DNA from: Gelidibacter maritimus
GTDB lineage: Bacteria; Bacteroidota; Bacteroidia; Flavobacteriales; Flavobacteriaceae
DNA length: 64,000 nucleotides
Direction: 5' to 3'
Assembly (NCBI RefSeq): GCF_014062315.1
Contig: NZ_JACGLT010000007.1
Location: 1 to 64,000, forward strand
Positions 43,537 to 53,589 of the stretch are shown here, piece by piece (position 1 is the stretch's first letter; every line of letters starts with the position of its first letter). Under the pieces are notes generated by a model. It searched no databases. It was not told where the DNA came from and was given only the letters and a program-made list of their open reading frames with translations. The position numbers and the translations under genes were made by a program.

Positions 43537-45303
43537 TTACCACCCCGGGTTTTGTCCTAGGTTTGGATTAATTAGACGATCAGCTTCAGGTATTGGATAT
43601 AAATAGAATTTGTCCTTCCATTCAATTGGAATATTGCCAAGCCAAATGATTTCGCCACTTGTTGTATTTGATAATTGCATCGGATTGCTCTCTCCACGGA
43701 TATAGTCAGAAACGTCAACATAGGTTACTCCCTGAATTGGATTAGGTGAAGTTCCACGATAAAATGAAACATCCATTTGACCATCTTGATTTAGATCTAA
43801 CGGTGTATTTAGAGACGGTACGTACATGCCATTCCAAGGCTTCTCCACCAACTCACCCTTAGCCCACCGAACCAAGTCATAGAATCTAAAACCTTCTAGG
43901 GCTAATTCTATGCCACGCTCTCTTCGGACTTCCAAAAGAATAGGGTCGTTAATTTCGGGATAAAACTCACGTTGCAGGTAAGTGTCTACAATTGTAGGTA
44001 AGGAGGTTGTTCCACCCGTAACACCTGCTCTTCTTCTTAAAGCTCCTATCGTGTTATTCCAATCTGTATCTGTCAGTTCATTCATTTCCGCTTTGGCCTC
44101 GGCATAATTTAACAGAACCTCACTGTATCTAATAATTGGTATAATATTGTCATTATGCCCACCGCTGTCGTAAGTATCATCATCTAAGACCCATTTAATA
44201 GGCTGATATCCAGTATAGGTGTAAGAAAATGTCGGAGGTGATTCTACTGACTGTCCCCCGATTACTCTCTCATAACCAGGAGTACGGATAGTTTGCGAAA
44301 GCCTATGGTCTCTGTTTACTACTTCTTCTTGAAAAGTTAATTCTCTATAGCCAGCTCTGGAAGAGAATGGAGTACCATCGGAATTGAGATAGGTGTTTAC
44401 AAATCGGCGTGTTAGGTTTAACCGATCGCCATAAGTAGAACTCGTGTAATACCAATTGGCATCGTGAAGAATACCGAGGTTTTCGTCATAAAGATTGGCA
44501 AGAATGACTTCAGAGCTAATCACAGATTTGCTGGTAAAAAGATTTCGATAAGGTGTACTTCCCGCATTATTAAGCGAAAACCCTCCTTGGTTCATCACTG
44601 TTTCCGCAGCTTCTACTGCCTTCAGCAAGAACTTGTTTGATGTATCCTGAAGATTATAATCTGTATGGTATTTTCTGAATGTTCCTTCAAATAACGCCAC
44701 TCTTGACTGAAAAGCGGCTGCCACGTTTGATGTTATTAATGACCTAGAGTCGTCGCTAACCGTATTGACATGTTCTATTGCGTAATCTAAATCTGCAATA
44801 ATAGAGTCCATAACTAAGGTCCTAGAGTCTCTATTTCCATATAGAACGTCATCATCTTCCACATCTAAAGCTTTGTTGATCCATGGCACGTCGCCAAACC
44901 GTTTAACTTTATCGAAATAAAACCAAGCTCGAAAAAATTTGGCTATTCCCATATAATGAGCTCTGATTGCCGGAGAGACATCTTGACTATGATTTTTTTC
45001 TATGAAGTAATTTATATTTCGAAGTTGACTCCAGCTCCAACCGGTACTCTGTCTTGGGCCATATGCGCCTGGTCTAAAAAAGTCAGGAACATCTTTTCGG
45101 GCTGTAATGTCTGACATGTTGTCTCCTCTAATGATACTTGTTGTTGAAGGAAGGACATTGTAAAATGAATTAGAATACAATTTGAGTCCGCTTTCTGAAT
45201 TAAAAACAGCTTCAGGTCCTACGGTTGATACAGGGTCTTGCTCTAGCTTGCTACAGCTATTGAATGCAATGATGACAAGACCGATATAGAATATTTTTTT
45301 CAT
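43537..45303 (-). CDS. RagB/SusD-family surface lipoprotein
   Basis: This 588-residue lid of the SusCD complex has the signal MKKIFYIGLVIIAFNSC, with Cys17 as lipid-attachment site. SusD landmarks: HYMGIAKFFRAWFYFDKVKR, FGDVPWINKALDVED, IIRYSEVLLNYAEAKAEMN, and the C-terminal REREIELA-type block (RGIELALEGFRFYDLVRWAK). The length is normal for glycan-type SusD, larger than the first SusD in the window. It lies 22 nt after the SusC gene. Binds the substrate for the adjacent channel. Confidence 0.93.
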   Translation of the reverse strand: MKKIFYIGLVIIAFNSCSKLEQDPVSTVGPEAVFNSESGLKLYSNSFYNVLPSTTSIIRGDNMSDITARKDVPDFFRPGAYGPRQSTGWSWSQLRNINYFIEKNHSQDVSPAIRAHYMGIAKFFRAWFYFDKVKRFGDVPWINKALDVEDDDVLYGNRDSRTLVMDSIIADLDYAIEHVNTVSDDSRSLITSNVAAAFQSRVALFEGTFRKYHTDYNLQDTSNKFLLKAVEAAETVMNQGGFSLNNAGSTPYRNLFTSKSVISSEVILANLYDENLGILHDANWYYTSSTYGDRLNLTRRFVNTYLNSDGTPFSSRAGYRELTFQEEVVNRDHRLSQTIRTPGYERVIGGQSVESPPTFSYTYTGYQPIKWVLDDDTYDSGGHNDNIIPIIRYSEVLLNYAEAKAEMNELTDTDWNNTIGALRRRAGVTGGTTSLPTIVDTYLQREFYPEINDPILLEVRRERGIELALEGFRFYDLVRWAKGELVEKPWNGMYVPSLNTPLDLNQDGQMDVSFYRGTSPNPIQGVTYVDVSDYIRGESNPMQLSNTTSGEIIWLGNIPIEWKDKFYLYPIPEADRLINPNLGQNPGW

Positions 45304-45325
45304 TATTTATTGTTTTAAATTGCTC

Positions 45326-48300
45326 TTAAAAGGTAATGCTAGCACCTACAGAAATGTTTTTTAATATAGGATAGTTAAAGGCATCGCCATAATTAGAATT
45401 TCCTAAATCTTGATCGGACGCTCCTATATTCTCTACATCTATCCCTTTCGTGTTTTTATACATTGGAGAATATGTCCATAAATTTTCTCCTGAAACATAT
45501 AATTGAACTTGATTTGCTCCAATCATTTTTGAAACATCTTCAGGTAAATTATATCCAATTTGGATATTCTTTAACCGAACATATGCTGCATTTTGTAGGT
45601 ATCGGGTTTGTTTTTCACGCAAGGTGCCCCCAGAAGCCCACGCAAGGTATCCAGTATAACGAGGGAAATATGCGTCCGGATTTTCTGGACTCCAAATATT
45701 GCCTATTTGAGACTCTAAAGGGTGGCCATATGGTGCGTTATATTGACCCCAGAAGGCATTTGCTCCTCTGCTGGGATACCAATCTCTTTTGCCTACACCC
45801 TGGAAAAATGCATTGAAAAATATATTGTTCCAATCGGCGCCTAAATTTAAACCAAACATATATCGAGGGCTCGAGTTACCTATAATTCTTCGATCTCCAG
45901 GGTTTGTTGCGGTGTTCTCTCCATGATTAATGGCACCATCATTATTAAGATCCTTAAATTTTATATCACCCGGTCTCCAAATTCCTGCAGCCGTTGAGCT
46001 AAAAAGGCTTTGATCTGCAGAGGTACGGATATCCTGTTCGGACAAGAAAAAACCATCAGTTGTTAAGCCCCATATTTCGCCGAGCTTTTGGCCTACATAA
46101 TAATCGTTTAACCTTTTGTTCGGGTTATTATATTTTAAAATGGTTGTTTGATTATCAGCAACATTAGCTTTGATAGAGTAGTTGAAAGGTTTTGTGGCAA
46201 GCGCAAAACTATTACGCCATGCTACCGATAATTCCCATCCAACAGTTTCTAGATCTGCGTAATTACCTCGTGGCGGTCGAGCCCCAAAAATGGCAGGTAA
46301 CTCAGGCCCTAAAGTAAACATATCGGTGGTCTTACGATTAAAAACATCTGCTGAAATGTTAAGCTTGTTTTTGAGCATAGCTAAGTCAATTCCAATATTT
46401 TTAGTAGTTACCGTTTCCCAAGTCAATCCATCAGGTATTACCGTAGGGTCAGATGTGGTCATGGGTAAATCGCCGTTTAAAATTCTGTTGGAGCGATTGA
46501 CAACCAGTTGTTCTTGGAACATATAAGATGAAATATTACCATTTCCTAAAGAACCATAGGATGCTCTTACTTTTAAATATGTAATTAAGTCCTTTGAAAT
46601 ATTCCAAAATGGTTCAGAAGAAATATTCCATCCAGCAGAAATTGATGGGAAAAATGCATAACGCTGGTTTTTTGGAAACTTAGAGGACCCATCATATCTA
46701 CCATTTACTTCTAATAAATACCTGTTTTTGTAATCATAGTTAAATCTGAAGAAGCCTCCAGCCACTGCCCATTGCTCGTATCCTCCACTGGTTAATATAG
46801 ATTCTCCAACAGCAAGATTTAAGTCATTGGCATCTTCATACAAGAGTCCGTTACGTTGTGAGCCCAGCCGTTTAAAAGTATTTAGCTCGTAATTGAAACC
46901 TCCGAGAATTTTGAAGTTGTGCGCATCATTAATTTTAGTTACATATTCACCATATAGGTTGGTGGAGATATATTCGGTTTCTTGTTGAATTACCCTGTAA
47001 TCATTATATGCAGAACCAAGATATTGGATAACACCAGGCGTTCGGCTATAAGGAACTGGAACGCGCTTTCGTGTTTCATCTCTGTTAGTTAGTTGATATG
47101 TAAAATCACCTTTAATACTTAGAGAGTTATTGAAGAAATTGGTTTCAAAATTTGTGGTGTTCCTAAATACCTTACTTTCTTTGTCGTAACCGTTTTTACC
47201 ATAAAAATAATCCCCTACGGTATACGCTGCAGAATGGGTTAGAGTGCCATCTGGATTGAGCATTGGAGCCATTGGATGCCCTTCTGCAACCATGTTTCTC
47301 CAAATTCCTCCAGCTTCACCAACGTTCATTGGATTGTGGTACTTAACCTTTGAAAAGCTAGCGTTATTGCCTACTCTTAGCCATGGAAGTAACTCTACAG
47401 ATCCTTTGGCTCTAAAATTATACATTTGATAGTCATCTGAATTATACTTAAATAATCCCGGCTGGCTTAAGGATTGTCCCGTCAGATAAAACTCCGATTT
47501 TTCACTACCTTGCGATATTGAAATGTTTTGATCCAAAGAATGTGTAGAGCCTTTATATAACTCGTCTTGCCAATTAGTGCTGTAGTAATACACATACTCT
47601 CCAGTGGCCGGATCAATTTCAATTTTAGGAGCATCAGGGTCCATTGAGCGCCTTTTTAACTCTTCCAAGTATTGTTGCGAGAACCTCATGGTTTTATTGA
47701 CATTTTGAGGTGTGCTGGCATAGTTGTTCCAACTTGAAAATGCTTCGTTAAACATGGAGGCCCAGGTGTATCCATCTGTTACATAATCTGGAATGACTGT
47801 AGGTGATTTTAGGCTATAGTTTCTTGAATATTTTATTTGCATTCTTTCCTTGCCTGCAGTTTTTGTAGTAATCAACACTACACCAAATGCTGCTCTTGCT
47901 CCATATATTGCCGCTGAGGAGGCATCTTTCAAAACAGATACCGTAGCAATATCATTAGGATTTAATAGTGCTGGATCACCTTCAACACCATCAATCAATA
48001 CAAGCGCATTTCCTCCTTGTCCAATGGAAGTAGCACCTCTGATATTGAAAGCAGCAGATTGGGTGGGCTTCCCGTCGGCAGGGGTTAGGTTCAAATTGGC
48101 AATAGCGCCCTGAAGCCCTTGTGCTATATTAGTGATTGGACGATTCTCAAAAATTTCCGAATCTACTTGGTCAACGGCTCCCGTCATATTTTCTTTTTTC
48201 TGAGTGCCATAACCAACAACTAATATTTCATCTAATGCCGTAATATCTGGCGTTAACTCAATTGTATAGTCGGTTTTGGTTCCGTCAAAAGCCAATTTTA

Positions 48301-48556
48301 ACTTTTTATATCCTAAATAAGAAATCTCTATATGACCTGATTGCGCGGATAAGGTTAATTCAAAATCACCGTCAAACCCAGTCAAGGTATATTTGTCACT
48401 TTCGGTATGTTTTATGACAGCGCCAGGAATGGGCTCTTGGGTTTCAGATAAAATGACCCCACTTAATGTCACTGGGTCTTGTTGAGACTTGCTATATATG
48501 TCACTTGGAAACGCCATGATAATTAGAGCTCCCAATATTATTTTAATAATTTTCAT
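45326..48556 (-). CDS. SusC/RagA-family TonB-dependent transporter
   Basis: This 1076-residue outer-membrane channel has a signal peptide (MKIIKIILGALIIMAFPSD), a carboxypeptidase-like domain (VTLSGVILSETQEPIPGAV, residues 27-110), the box EILVVGYGTQKKENMTGAV, and a plug with VLKDASSAAIYGARAAFGVV (about 205-225). A barrel follows, ending ILKNISVGASITF. It lies 20 nt after the DUF5689 gene, so it is in the middle of an operon; most PULs begin with SusC. Transports the substrate bound by SusD. The substrate itself cannot be read off the sequence. Confidence 0.94.
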   Translation of the reverse strand: MKIIKIILGALIIMAFPSDIYSKSQQDPVTLSGVILSETQEPIPGAVIKHTESDKYTLTGFDGDFELTLSAQSGHIEISYLGYKKLKLAFDGTKTDYTIELTPDITALDEILVVGYGTQKKENMTGAVDQVDSEIFENRPITNIAQGLQGAIANLNLTPADGKPTQSAAFNIRGATSIGQGGNALVLIDGVEGDPALLNPNDIATVSVLKDASSAAIYGARAAFGVVLITTKTAGKERMQIKYSRNYSLKSPTVIPDYVTDGYTWASMFNEAFSSWNNYASTPQNVNKTMRFSQQYLEELKRRSMDPDAPKIEIDPATGEYVYYYSTNWQDELYKGSTHSLDQNISISQGSEKSEFYLTGQSLSQPGLFKYNSDDYQMYNFRAKGSVELLPWLRVGNNASFSKVKYHNPMNVGEAGGIWRNMVAEGHPMAPMLNPDGTLTHSAAYTVGDYFYGKNGYDKESKVFRNTTNFETNFFNNSLSIKGDFTYQLTNRDETRKRVPVPYSRTPGVIQYLGSAYNDYRVIQQETEYISTNLYGEYVTKINDAHNFKILGGFNYELNTFKRLGSQRNGLLYEDANDLNLAVGESILTSGGYEQWAVAGGFFRFNYDYKNRYLLEVNGRYDGSSKFPKNQRYAFFPSISAGWNISSEPFWNISKDLITYLKVRASYGSLGNGNISSYMFQEQLVVNRSNRILNGDLPMTTSDPTVIPDGLTWETVTTKNIGIDLAMLKNKLNISADVFNRKTTDMFTLGPELPAIFGARPPRGNYADLETVGWELSVAWRNSFALATKPFNYSIKANVADNQTTILKYNNPNKRLNDYYVGQKLGEIWGLTTDGFFLSEQDIRTSADQSLFSSTAAGIWRPGDIKFKDLNNDGAINHGENTATNPGDRRIIGNSSPRYMFGLNLGADWNNIFFNAFFQGVGKRDWYPSRGANAFWGQYNAPYGHPLESQIGNIWSPENPDAYFPRYTGYLAWASGGTLREKQTRYLQNAAYVRLKNIQIGYNLPEDVSKMIGANQVQLYVSGENLWTYSPMYKNTKGIDVENIGASDQDLGNSNYGDAFNYPILKNISVGASITF

Positions 48557-48576
48557 CTATAGAATGGTTTTGTAGA

Positions 48577-49773
48577 TTAATATATGAAGGTGAAATCATC
48601 AATACTTATCCTAGGTTTGTTGTTGTTTCCGAATGGAGTGGAAGAGTTGACCAATCTAAATCGCACTTTTTCTCCAGTTTCAACTTGAACTGGAACTTCT
48701 TCAGTAATCAGCATGTCAGAATTAACATCAATTGTGAACATAGAGACAAACTCATACGTGTTTCCATTATCCCGTGAAATTTCTAAATCAACCGTGGTAG
48801 GGTTAACATTATTAACTTCAGCGTTGGCAGGGTAGATGCCATGGGATAGTCGGATGCCTTTCACATTTTCAACATCAAATTCCATTTCTAAAATCCCTGT
48901 TCTGTTTTCATTAGTGATGCTGCCTCGAAGTCGGATACTTTGACTACCATTTTTTAAATCAGCGGAGGTGGATGCTGTGATACCACCTGAGAGCATCCAA
49001 GTTCCAGTTTTAAAATCAAGTGTTTTGGTATCATAACTTGTGGAGGTGTCATCCTCAAAATCTTCTTTTACTTCTGTAACAGCAAGAGTCAAGTCTTCTG
49101 CGGTTCTTGGGTAAATAATTAAGTCATCATTATGTTGCCTAGAAATCCCAACAATCTTATCAAATTTCTCTGGAGCTTGCTCATTGTAGAAATCGGCTGA
49201 TTCAATAACCGCTAACTTGGCATTGATAACACCGTCGTTAATATCATTAATTCCCCCTAAAATTGTAGGATTCGAAGAAAATGCAATTGATTCGATCGCT
49301 ACTAATATAGGGCCCCAATATTGCGTTTCGGCAGATAACGTTGGGAGATCGGTTGTGCGTGGTTGAATTTCCAACTTTTTACCAGTTGGGCTTACATTTA
49401 CAGCAGAGAGGTTTTTTACTCTTAATTCTCCATCAACATGATGTAAAGTTGATCCATCCAGATTGATAGTCACTTCATCACCAACTTCATATCTTACAGC
49501 ATTGGTTAATTCTAATAAGATTCCTGCGGTTGCTCCCATTTGCTGCACTGCAAGAATATCACTTTGAAAGTTTCCATGATTAGGATCTGAAATAACAACA
49601 CCAGAGATTGAAGTTTCACCGAATTTCAAATTATCTGTGAGTTGTACTTTTCTTAATGCAGTTATGCTTTCTGGTTTAGATGTAGCATCAATTGTGGGAG
49701 AATCGTCGTTAGAACATCCAGTACTAAATGTTAATACGATAAGCGTTAAACTTAATAAGAGGTGATTTTTCAT
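48577..49773 (-). CDS. DUF5689-type surface lipoprotein
   Basis: This 398-residue lipoprotein has the signal MKNHLLLSLTLIVLTFSTGC. The N-terminal half contains the DUF5689 pattern (FGETSISGVVISDPNHGNFQ, VRYEVGDEVTINLDGSTLHH), an OB-like beta domain found on surface proteins near SusCD. The C-terminal half (about 230-398) is a beta-sandwich-like module (TLDFKTGTWMLSGG, EMEFDVENVKGIRLSHG, RISIDDFTFIY), resembling carbohydrate-binding or adhesion domains. It replaces the accessory SusE/F-type binding protein in this operon. 32 nt after the six-hairpin gene. Enzymatic activity not seen. Confidence 0.75.
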   Translation of the reverse strand: MKNHLLLSLTLIVLTFSTGCSNDDSPTIDATSKPESITALRKVQLTDNLKFGETSISGVVISDPNHGNFQSDILAVQQMGATAGILLELTNAVRYEVGDEVTINLDGSTLHHVDGELRVKNLSAVNVSPTGKKLEIQPRTTDLPTLSAETQYWGPILVAIESIAFSSNPTILGGINDINDGVINAKLAVIESADFYNEQAPEKFDKIVGISRQHNDDLIIYPRTAEDLTLAVTEVKEDFEDDTSTSYDTKTLDFKTGTWMLSGGITASTSADLKNGSQSIRLRGSITNENRTGILEMEFDVENVKGIRLSHGIYPANAEVNNVNPTTVDLEISRDNGNTYEFVSMFTIDVNSDMLITEEVPVQVETGEKVRFRLVNSSTPFGNNNKPRISIDDFTFIY

Positions 49774-49805
49774 AGTTTTCTAAATTAAAAATTGAAATTG
49801 TAATG

Positions 49806-51950
49806 TTATTGAGTAAGCATTGTGTTAATTTTTGAGGAAGTTATGTTCTTGAATTCAGAATTCTGATAATGTTTTTTCGAAGAATCCCAAAGGTTCGTGT
49901 TAGTATGATGGTGAATCAATCCATTAATGATCCAACTTTGTGTCCAACCGGTAAGTGTTCCCCAAGGACCCCAATCTGAATCGGCATTTGACGCCCAATA
50001 CTCCCACTTTCCATAGTCAAAAGCTCTAAACCATGCGCCATCCAAATCGGGTTGATCGGTGGAGGCAATCTGAATCTTAACTAAGAAGTCAGCAATGCTC
50101 TTTGTCAATGCTTCGTAGTGGTTGTTTCCTGTCGCTTGGTAGGCCTCGTTTAATGAAAACAACGCAAAATTCATCGTATAGAGCATATCAGAAACTTTGT
50201 CTTCTGTAGAGCTTATTAAAGGAGCCTCTTTTGTTCCATATTCCGCATTGGATTGTATTTTTTCATATCGTCCAAAACCTGATTTTCCGAATCTTTCAGG
50301 AATAGCTCCCGATGGATCCAAATCTTTCGTCAGTTTTTGAATTACCATATTGAGCCACTCTCTGTGCTTAGGAGTATCATCTACCCGAACTAGCCAGGCA
50401 AGAGGAAGTATCATGCGGGTATATTCTTGTTGGATCCCGTTGGTCCATTTCCAATCTGGAAATGCCTCCATTGTTATAGCAATAGCTGCTTTTGATTTTT
50501 CCAGCAAAGGAGCGTATTCAGTTTTATCATAAAGCCATAAATAGAGCGCCCACAACCAAGATTCATAATGAGGATGAATATTGACAATATTTCTCTGACC
50601 CAGCTTTTGCCAAGTTGTTTTTTGCATACCTGCATCTCTGAACCATGGACCTCTAAATCCATTCGTTCCTGCAGTTCTGAAATTAGCTAATATGCCTTCT
50701 ACCAATTGCTCGTTCCAGTCTGATATGTTAAGGTTTGTGCTTGCACCTATAACAGCAAGTAAGGCACGCGCATTATCATCGCCATAATAAGCGTCTGGAT
50801 CTGTTGTTGACCATCCAATAAGTCCAAATGAAGGACTGTCAGGATCATTTCTTTCTCCTTGACGAAGATTTGAGTTTTTGAAGAGGTAAGTCAAAAGATT
50901 TTTTGCCGTAGCGGTATATTTTTCATTGTCTTTCAAAAGCGCTGAAGAAGAGAGGGCAAATGCGGTTTCTGCTTGACAATCAGCCCTGATCCACCAACGG
51001 TAAGGCTGCGATCCATCGGGATTAATTCTTGAAGCATGGCCTTCTAAAATGCCATTCAGGCCATTTCCGATAGGCTTATGTTTAGCAACCGCTGGATGCA
51101 CTACATTCTTACCGTTTTTATCAGTTTTTTGATAATACTCGCTTTCCCAATTAGGATGAACAAGTAATTTTGTGTTGAAAAACCACTCAGAACCTTTGGT
51201 CACAGACTTGGTAATTGCATCCTTATCTATTTGAGAGTTTGCGTTATGGTTAGGGTGAACAGAGGTGGGCCAAGAATCCAAAATTGTTGGTGAACTTCTT
51301 AGCCAAGATATTATATAACCAAACAAATGCTTCCAATTTTCAGTTGGTCCAAACCTTCCTTTTATCACATTGCTAAGCCTTGTGGCTGAGACTAAAAAAT
51401 TTTTTTCCATATGAAATAACAGCGGATATGTTTCAATATCCTCAATTCCGTATTCTGCCCTTTCTGATCCAGCAACTTTACCAAGCACAACTAATGGGCT
51501 CTTAAATAGTTTGATATCATCTTCATACAGAACTATTTCTTTATTATTGATACCGAGTATATCCATTGAGGACAAACCAGGAATGGTATTGGTTAAGACC
51601 ACTCCTCTTTCTTTAAGAATATTAAGTTCTCCTGCTGAAGAAAGACCGGGTAGGCCGAGCCCCCCTTCAATATATATATGGAGGTTTTTTGATTTGGCTT
51701 TTTTAAAAATTTTTAAATCGATTTGCTTTTGAAGTTCTCCATCATTGCTGATAAGAAATAATCCTTGTCCTCGTTTTGCCTTTTTTATGGCTTTGGAAAT
51801 GTTTTGATAATAGTGGTGTTGAATATTATTCGCTTTTAATATAGTGACAATATCATTGTCCGGTTGGCCACCCGCAACGATAAGCGTAGATTGAGCGAAT
51901 CCTAAAAAAGTGATAAGCGCGAATGTTAAATTCAAGATTATTTTAGACAT
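49806..51950 (-). CDS. Secreted protein with six-hairpin glycosidase-like domain (putative glycoside hydrolase)
   Basis: This 714-residue exported protein has the signal MSKIILNLTFALITFLGFAQ. The N-terminal 215 residues look like a small Rossmann/glutamine-amidotransferase-like domain (STLIVAGGQPDND, LFLISNDGELQKQIDLK). Residues 225-714 are helical repeats typical of (alpha/alpha)6 six-hairpin enzymes: RWWIRADCQAETAFALS, LIGWSTTDPDAYYGDDNARA, HPHYESWLWALYLWL, and acidic residues in DDNAR and YESW. This resembles unclassified carbohydrate-active proteins in PULs. It is the first gene of the operon. The family was not recognised with certainty, and the catalytic residues are not known. Confidence 0.65.
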   Translation of the reverse strand: MSKIILNLTFALITFLGFAQSTLIVAGGQPDNDIVTILKANNIQHHYYQNISKAIKKAKRGQGLFLISNDGELQKQIDLKIFKKAKSKNLHIYIEGGLGLPGLSSAGELNILKERGVVLTNTIPGLSSMDILGINNKEIVLYEDDIKLFKSPLVVLGKVAGSERAEYGIEDIETYPLLFHMEKNFLVSATRLSNVIKGRFGPTENWKHLFGYIISWLRSSPTILDSWPTSVHPNHNANSQIDKDAITKSVTKGSEWFFNTKLLVHPNWESEYYQKTDKNGKNVVHPAVAKHKPIGNGLNGILEGHASRINPDGSQPYRWWIRADCQAETAFALSSSALLKDNEKYTATAKNLLTYLFKNSNLRQGERNDPDSPSFGLIGWSTTDPDAYYGDDNARALLAVIGASTNLNISDWNEQLVEGILANFRTAGTNGFRGPWFRDAGMQKTTWQKLGQRNIVNIHPHYESWLWALYLWLYDKTEYAPLLEKSKAAIAITMEAFPDWKWTNGIQQEYTRMILPLAWLVRVDDTPKHREWLNMVIQKLTKDLDPSGAIPERFGKSGFGRYEKIQSNAEYGTKEAPLISSTEDKVSDMLYTMNFALFSLNEAYQATGNNHYEALTKSIADFLVKIQIASTDQPDLDGAWFRAFDYGKWEYWASNADSDWGPWGTLTGWTQSWIINGLIHHHTNTNLWDSSKKHYQNSEFKNITSSKINTMLTQ

Positions 51951-52297
51951 GGCATAAATTAAAGTATGAATACAAATCTCAATAATAATGCTAATATAAA
52001 ATTTATTTATTAATTAATGGATTATTGTTAAATTAAATTATTATTAATAAATTATTAAGTTTAGTTTTGGTTTGTTTTAATAAGATTCATAGTATATTTA
52101 TAAAATGATGACCTGAAATTATTAAGTTGCTGATTCTGTATTGATTATGTCTGAGTCTTAAGGTGTGTTATTAAAATGTAGTTTCTTCTTAACTTCAGTG
52201 TTCTTTGATGTGAATAATATGTTTGTATCTTAATAAAAATCAATTTTAAACATAACGCCAAGACTTTATCGAGTTTAGGGATCAAAAATAACCTCCT
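51951..52297. promoter_or_regulatory. Divergent control region between the nutrient operon and the ROK gene
   Basis: 347 bp, very AT-rich (runs of TTAATTAA, TTATTAAT). Two matches to TAnnTTTG occur on the plus strand: TAGTTTTG at 52063-52070 and TATGTTTG at 52218-52225, the second about 73 nt before the ROK start. No clear promoter was found for the leftward operon. Operators for the ROK protein are expected here, but no outstanding palindrome was seen. Confidence 0.35.
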
Positions 52298-53533
52298 ATG
52301 CAAATTAAGAATCATGTATTTTTTAATCAACCTTCGGTTAATCAAATGACAGGTGTAGTCTTTAAGAATTATGTCTTGAAGAAAAAGATTGTTCAGCATA
52401 TGGATAAAAAAAACTCCTTAACAATTAATGAGCTGTGTAAAAAACTTAACACGAGTGCTCCCAAGATAAGTACATTGCTCCAGGAATTAATAGATGATGA
52501 GGTTGTTGAAGACTTGGGGAAAGTGGGAACGGGTGTTGGGCGTCGACCTAATAAGTATGGGTTGTTAGGAGGGTCTAATTTTTTTCTGGGGGTCGAATTA
52601 GAGAATAATTCACTCGATCTTTGTCTTATGGACATTAAAGAAAAGGTGATTGCTTATGAAAAAAACATAAAATTTGATCTCGAAAATAATGAGCAATCTT
52701 TAAGCAGGCTATGTGAGATTATTTTGAATTTTATGGAAACCAATCCTTTGTGGAAAAAAAATCTCATTAGGATTGGATTGAACGTTTCGGGAAGAGTTAA
52801 TCGCCATACCGGGCATAGTCATAATTATTATAACTTTCATGATAAATCTTTAGGGGAAATAATACACGAAAGGGTGGGCGTAATGACCTATGTTGAGAAT
52901 GATACACGAGCAAAGGCATTTTGTGAATTTAGAAGAGAGGATCTCAAAAGCAGATCTAATGTCATCTACATAAATGTTGATTATGGTGTCGGGCTAGGGG
53001 CTATGGTCAATGGAAAACTTCAATATGGCAAATCTGGGTATTCTGGAGAATTTGGGCATATTCCGTTCTTTGAAAATGAACTGATATGCCGATGTGGTAA
53101 AAAAGGATGTCTCGAAACGGAAGTTTCTGGAAGAGCTTTAGTGAATCAGATAGTTGATAAGCTGGGCCAGGGATCAAGTTCGTCGCTTCAGAAGAAATTT
53201 AAAGATTGGAATAAAATTAAAATGATGGACATTGTGGATGCTGCGAAGAAAGATGATATGCTGGCTATAGAATTAATTGGATCAATGGCTAGTAAACTAG
53301 GGAAGGGGATTACGAGTGTGCTTCATCTTTACAATCCCGAATTGATCGTTTTTGGCGGTGCCTTAACGCGTTCAGGAGATCATTTTTTCTTGCCGCTCCA
53401 GATGGCCATTAATAAATACTCATTAAGTTTGGTGAGGAATGATACTAGGATAGAAATTTCTAAGATAACGGAAGGGGCGGGCGCCATGGGTGCTTGTTTT
53501 CTAGCAAAAAATAAGTTGTTAACATCCTTTTGA
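52298..53533 (+). CDS. ROK-family transcriptional regulator
   Basis: This 411-residue protein combines an N-terminal winged helix (residues 20-85: NSLTINELCKKLNTSAPKIS, TGVGRRPNKYGLL) with a ROK sugar-kinase-like domain. The ROK zinc site is seen in FGHIPFFENELICRCGKKGC, with the His and three Cys. VNVDYG-type sugar/ATP residues (YINVDYGVGLGAMVNG) and the adenosine motif LIVFGGALTRSGD are present. Such proteins (NagC, Mlc, XylR types) release DNA on binding a sugar. Divergent from the nutrient operon and convergent with the MFS gene. Likely repressor of the locus; the sugar is unknown. Confidence 0.9.
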   Translation: MQIKNHVFFNQPSVNQMTGVVFKNYVLKKKIVQHMDKKNSLTINELCKKLNTSAPKISTLLQELIDDEVVEDLGKVGTGVGRRPNKYGLLGGSNFFLGVELENNSLDLCLMDIKEKVIAYEKNIKFDLENNEQSLSRLCEIILNFMETNPLWKKNLIRIGLNVSGRVNRHTGHSHNYYNFHDKSLGEIIHERVGVMTYVENDTRAKAFCEFRREDLKSRSNVIYINVDYGVGLGAMVNGKLQYGKSGYSGEFGHIPFFENELICRCGKKGCLETEVSGRALVNQIVDKLGQGSSSSLQKKFKDWNKIKMMDIVDAAKKDDMLAIELIGSMASKLGKGITSVLHLYNPELIVFGGALTRSGDHFFLPLQMAINKYSLSLVRNDTRIEISKITEGAGAMGACFLAKNKLLTSF

Positions 53534-53589
53534 TTTGCGGTAACATCTTAGGTTCTTATGGTTGTGTTGTATTGCTTTCAATCCATATT

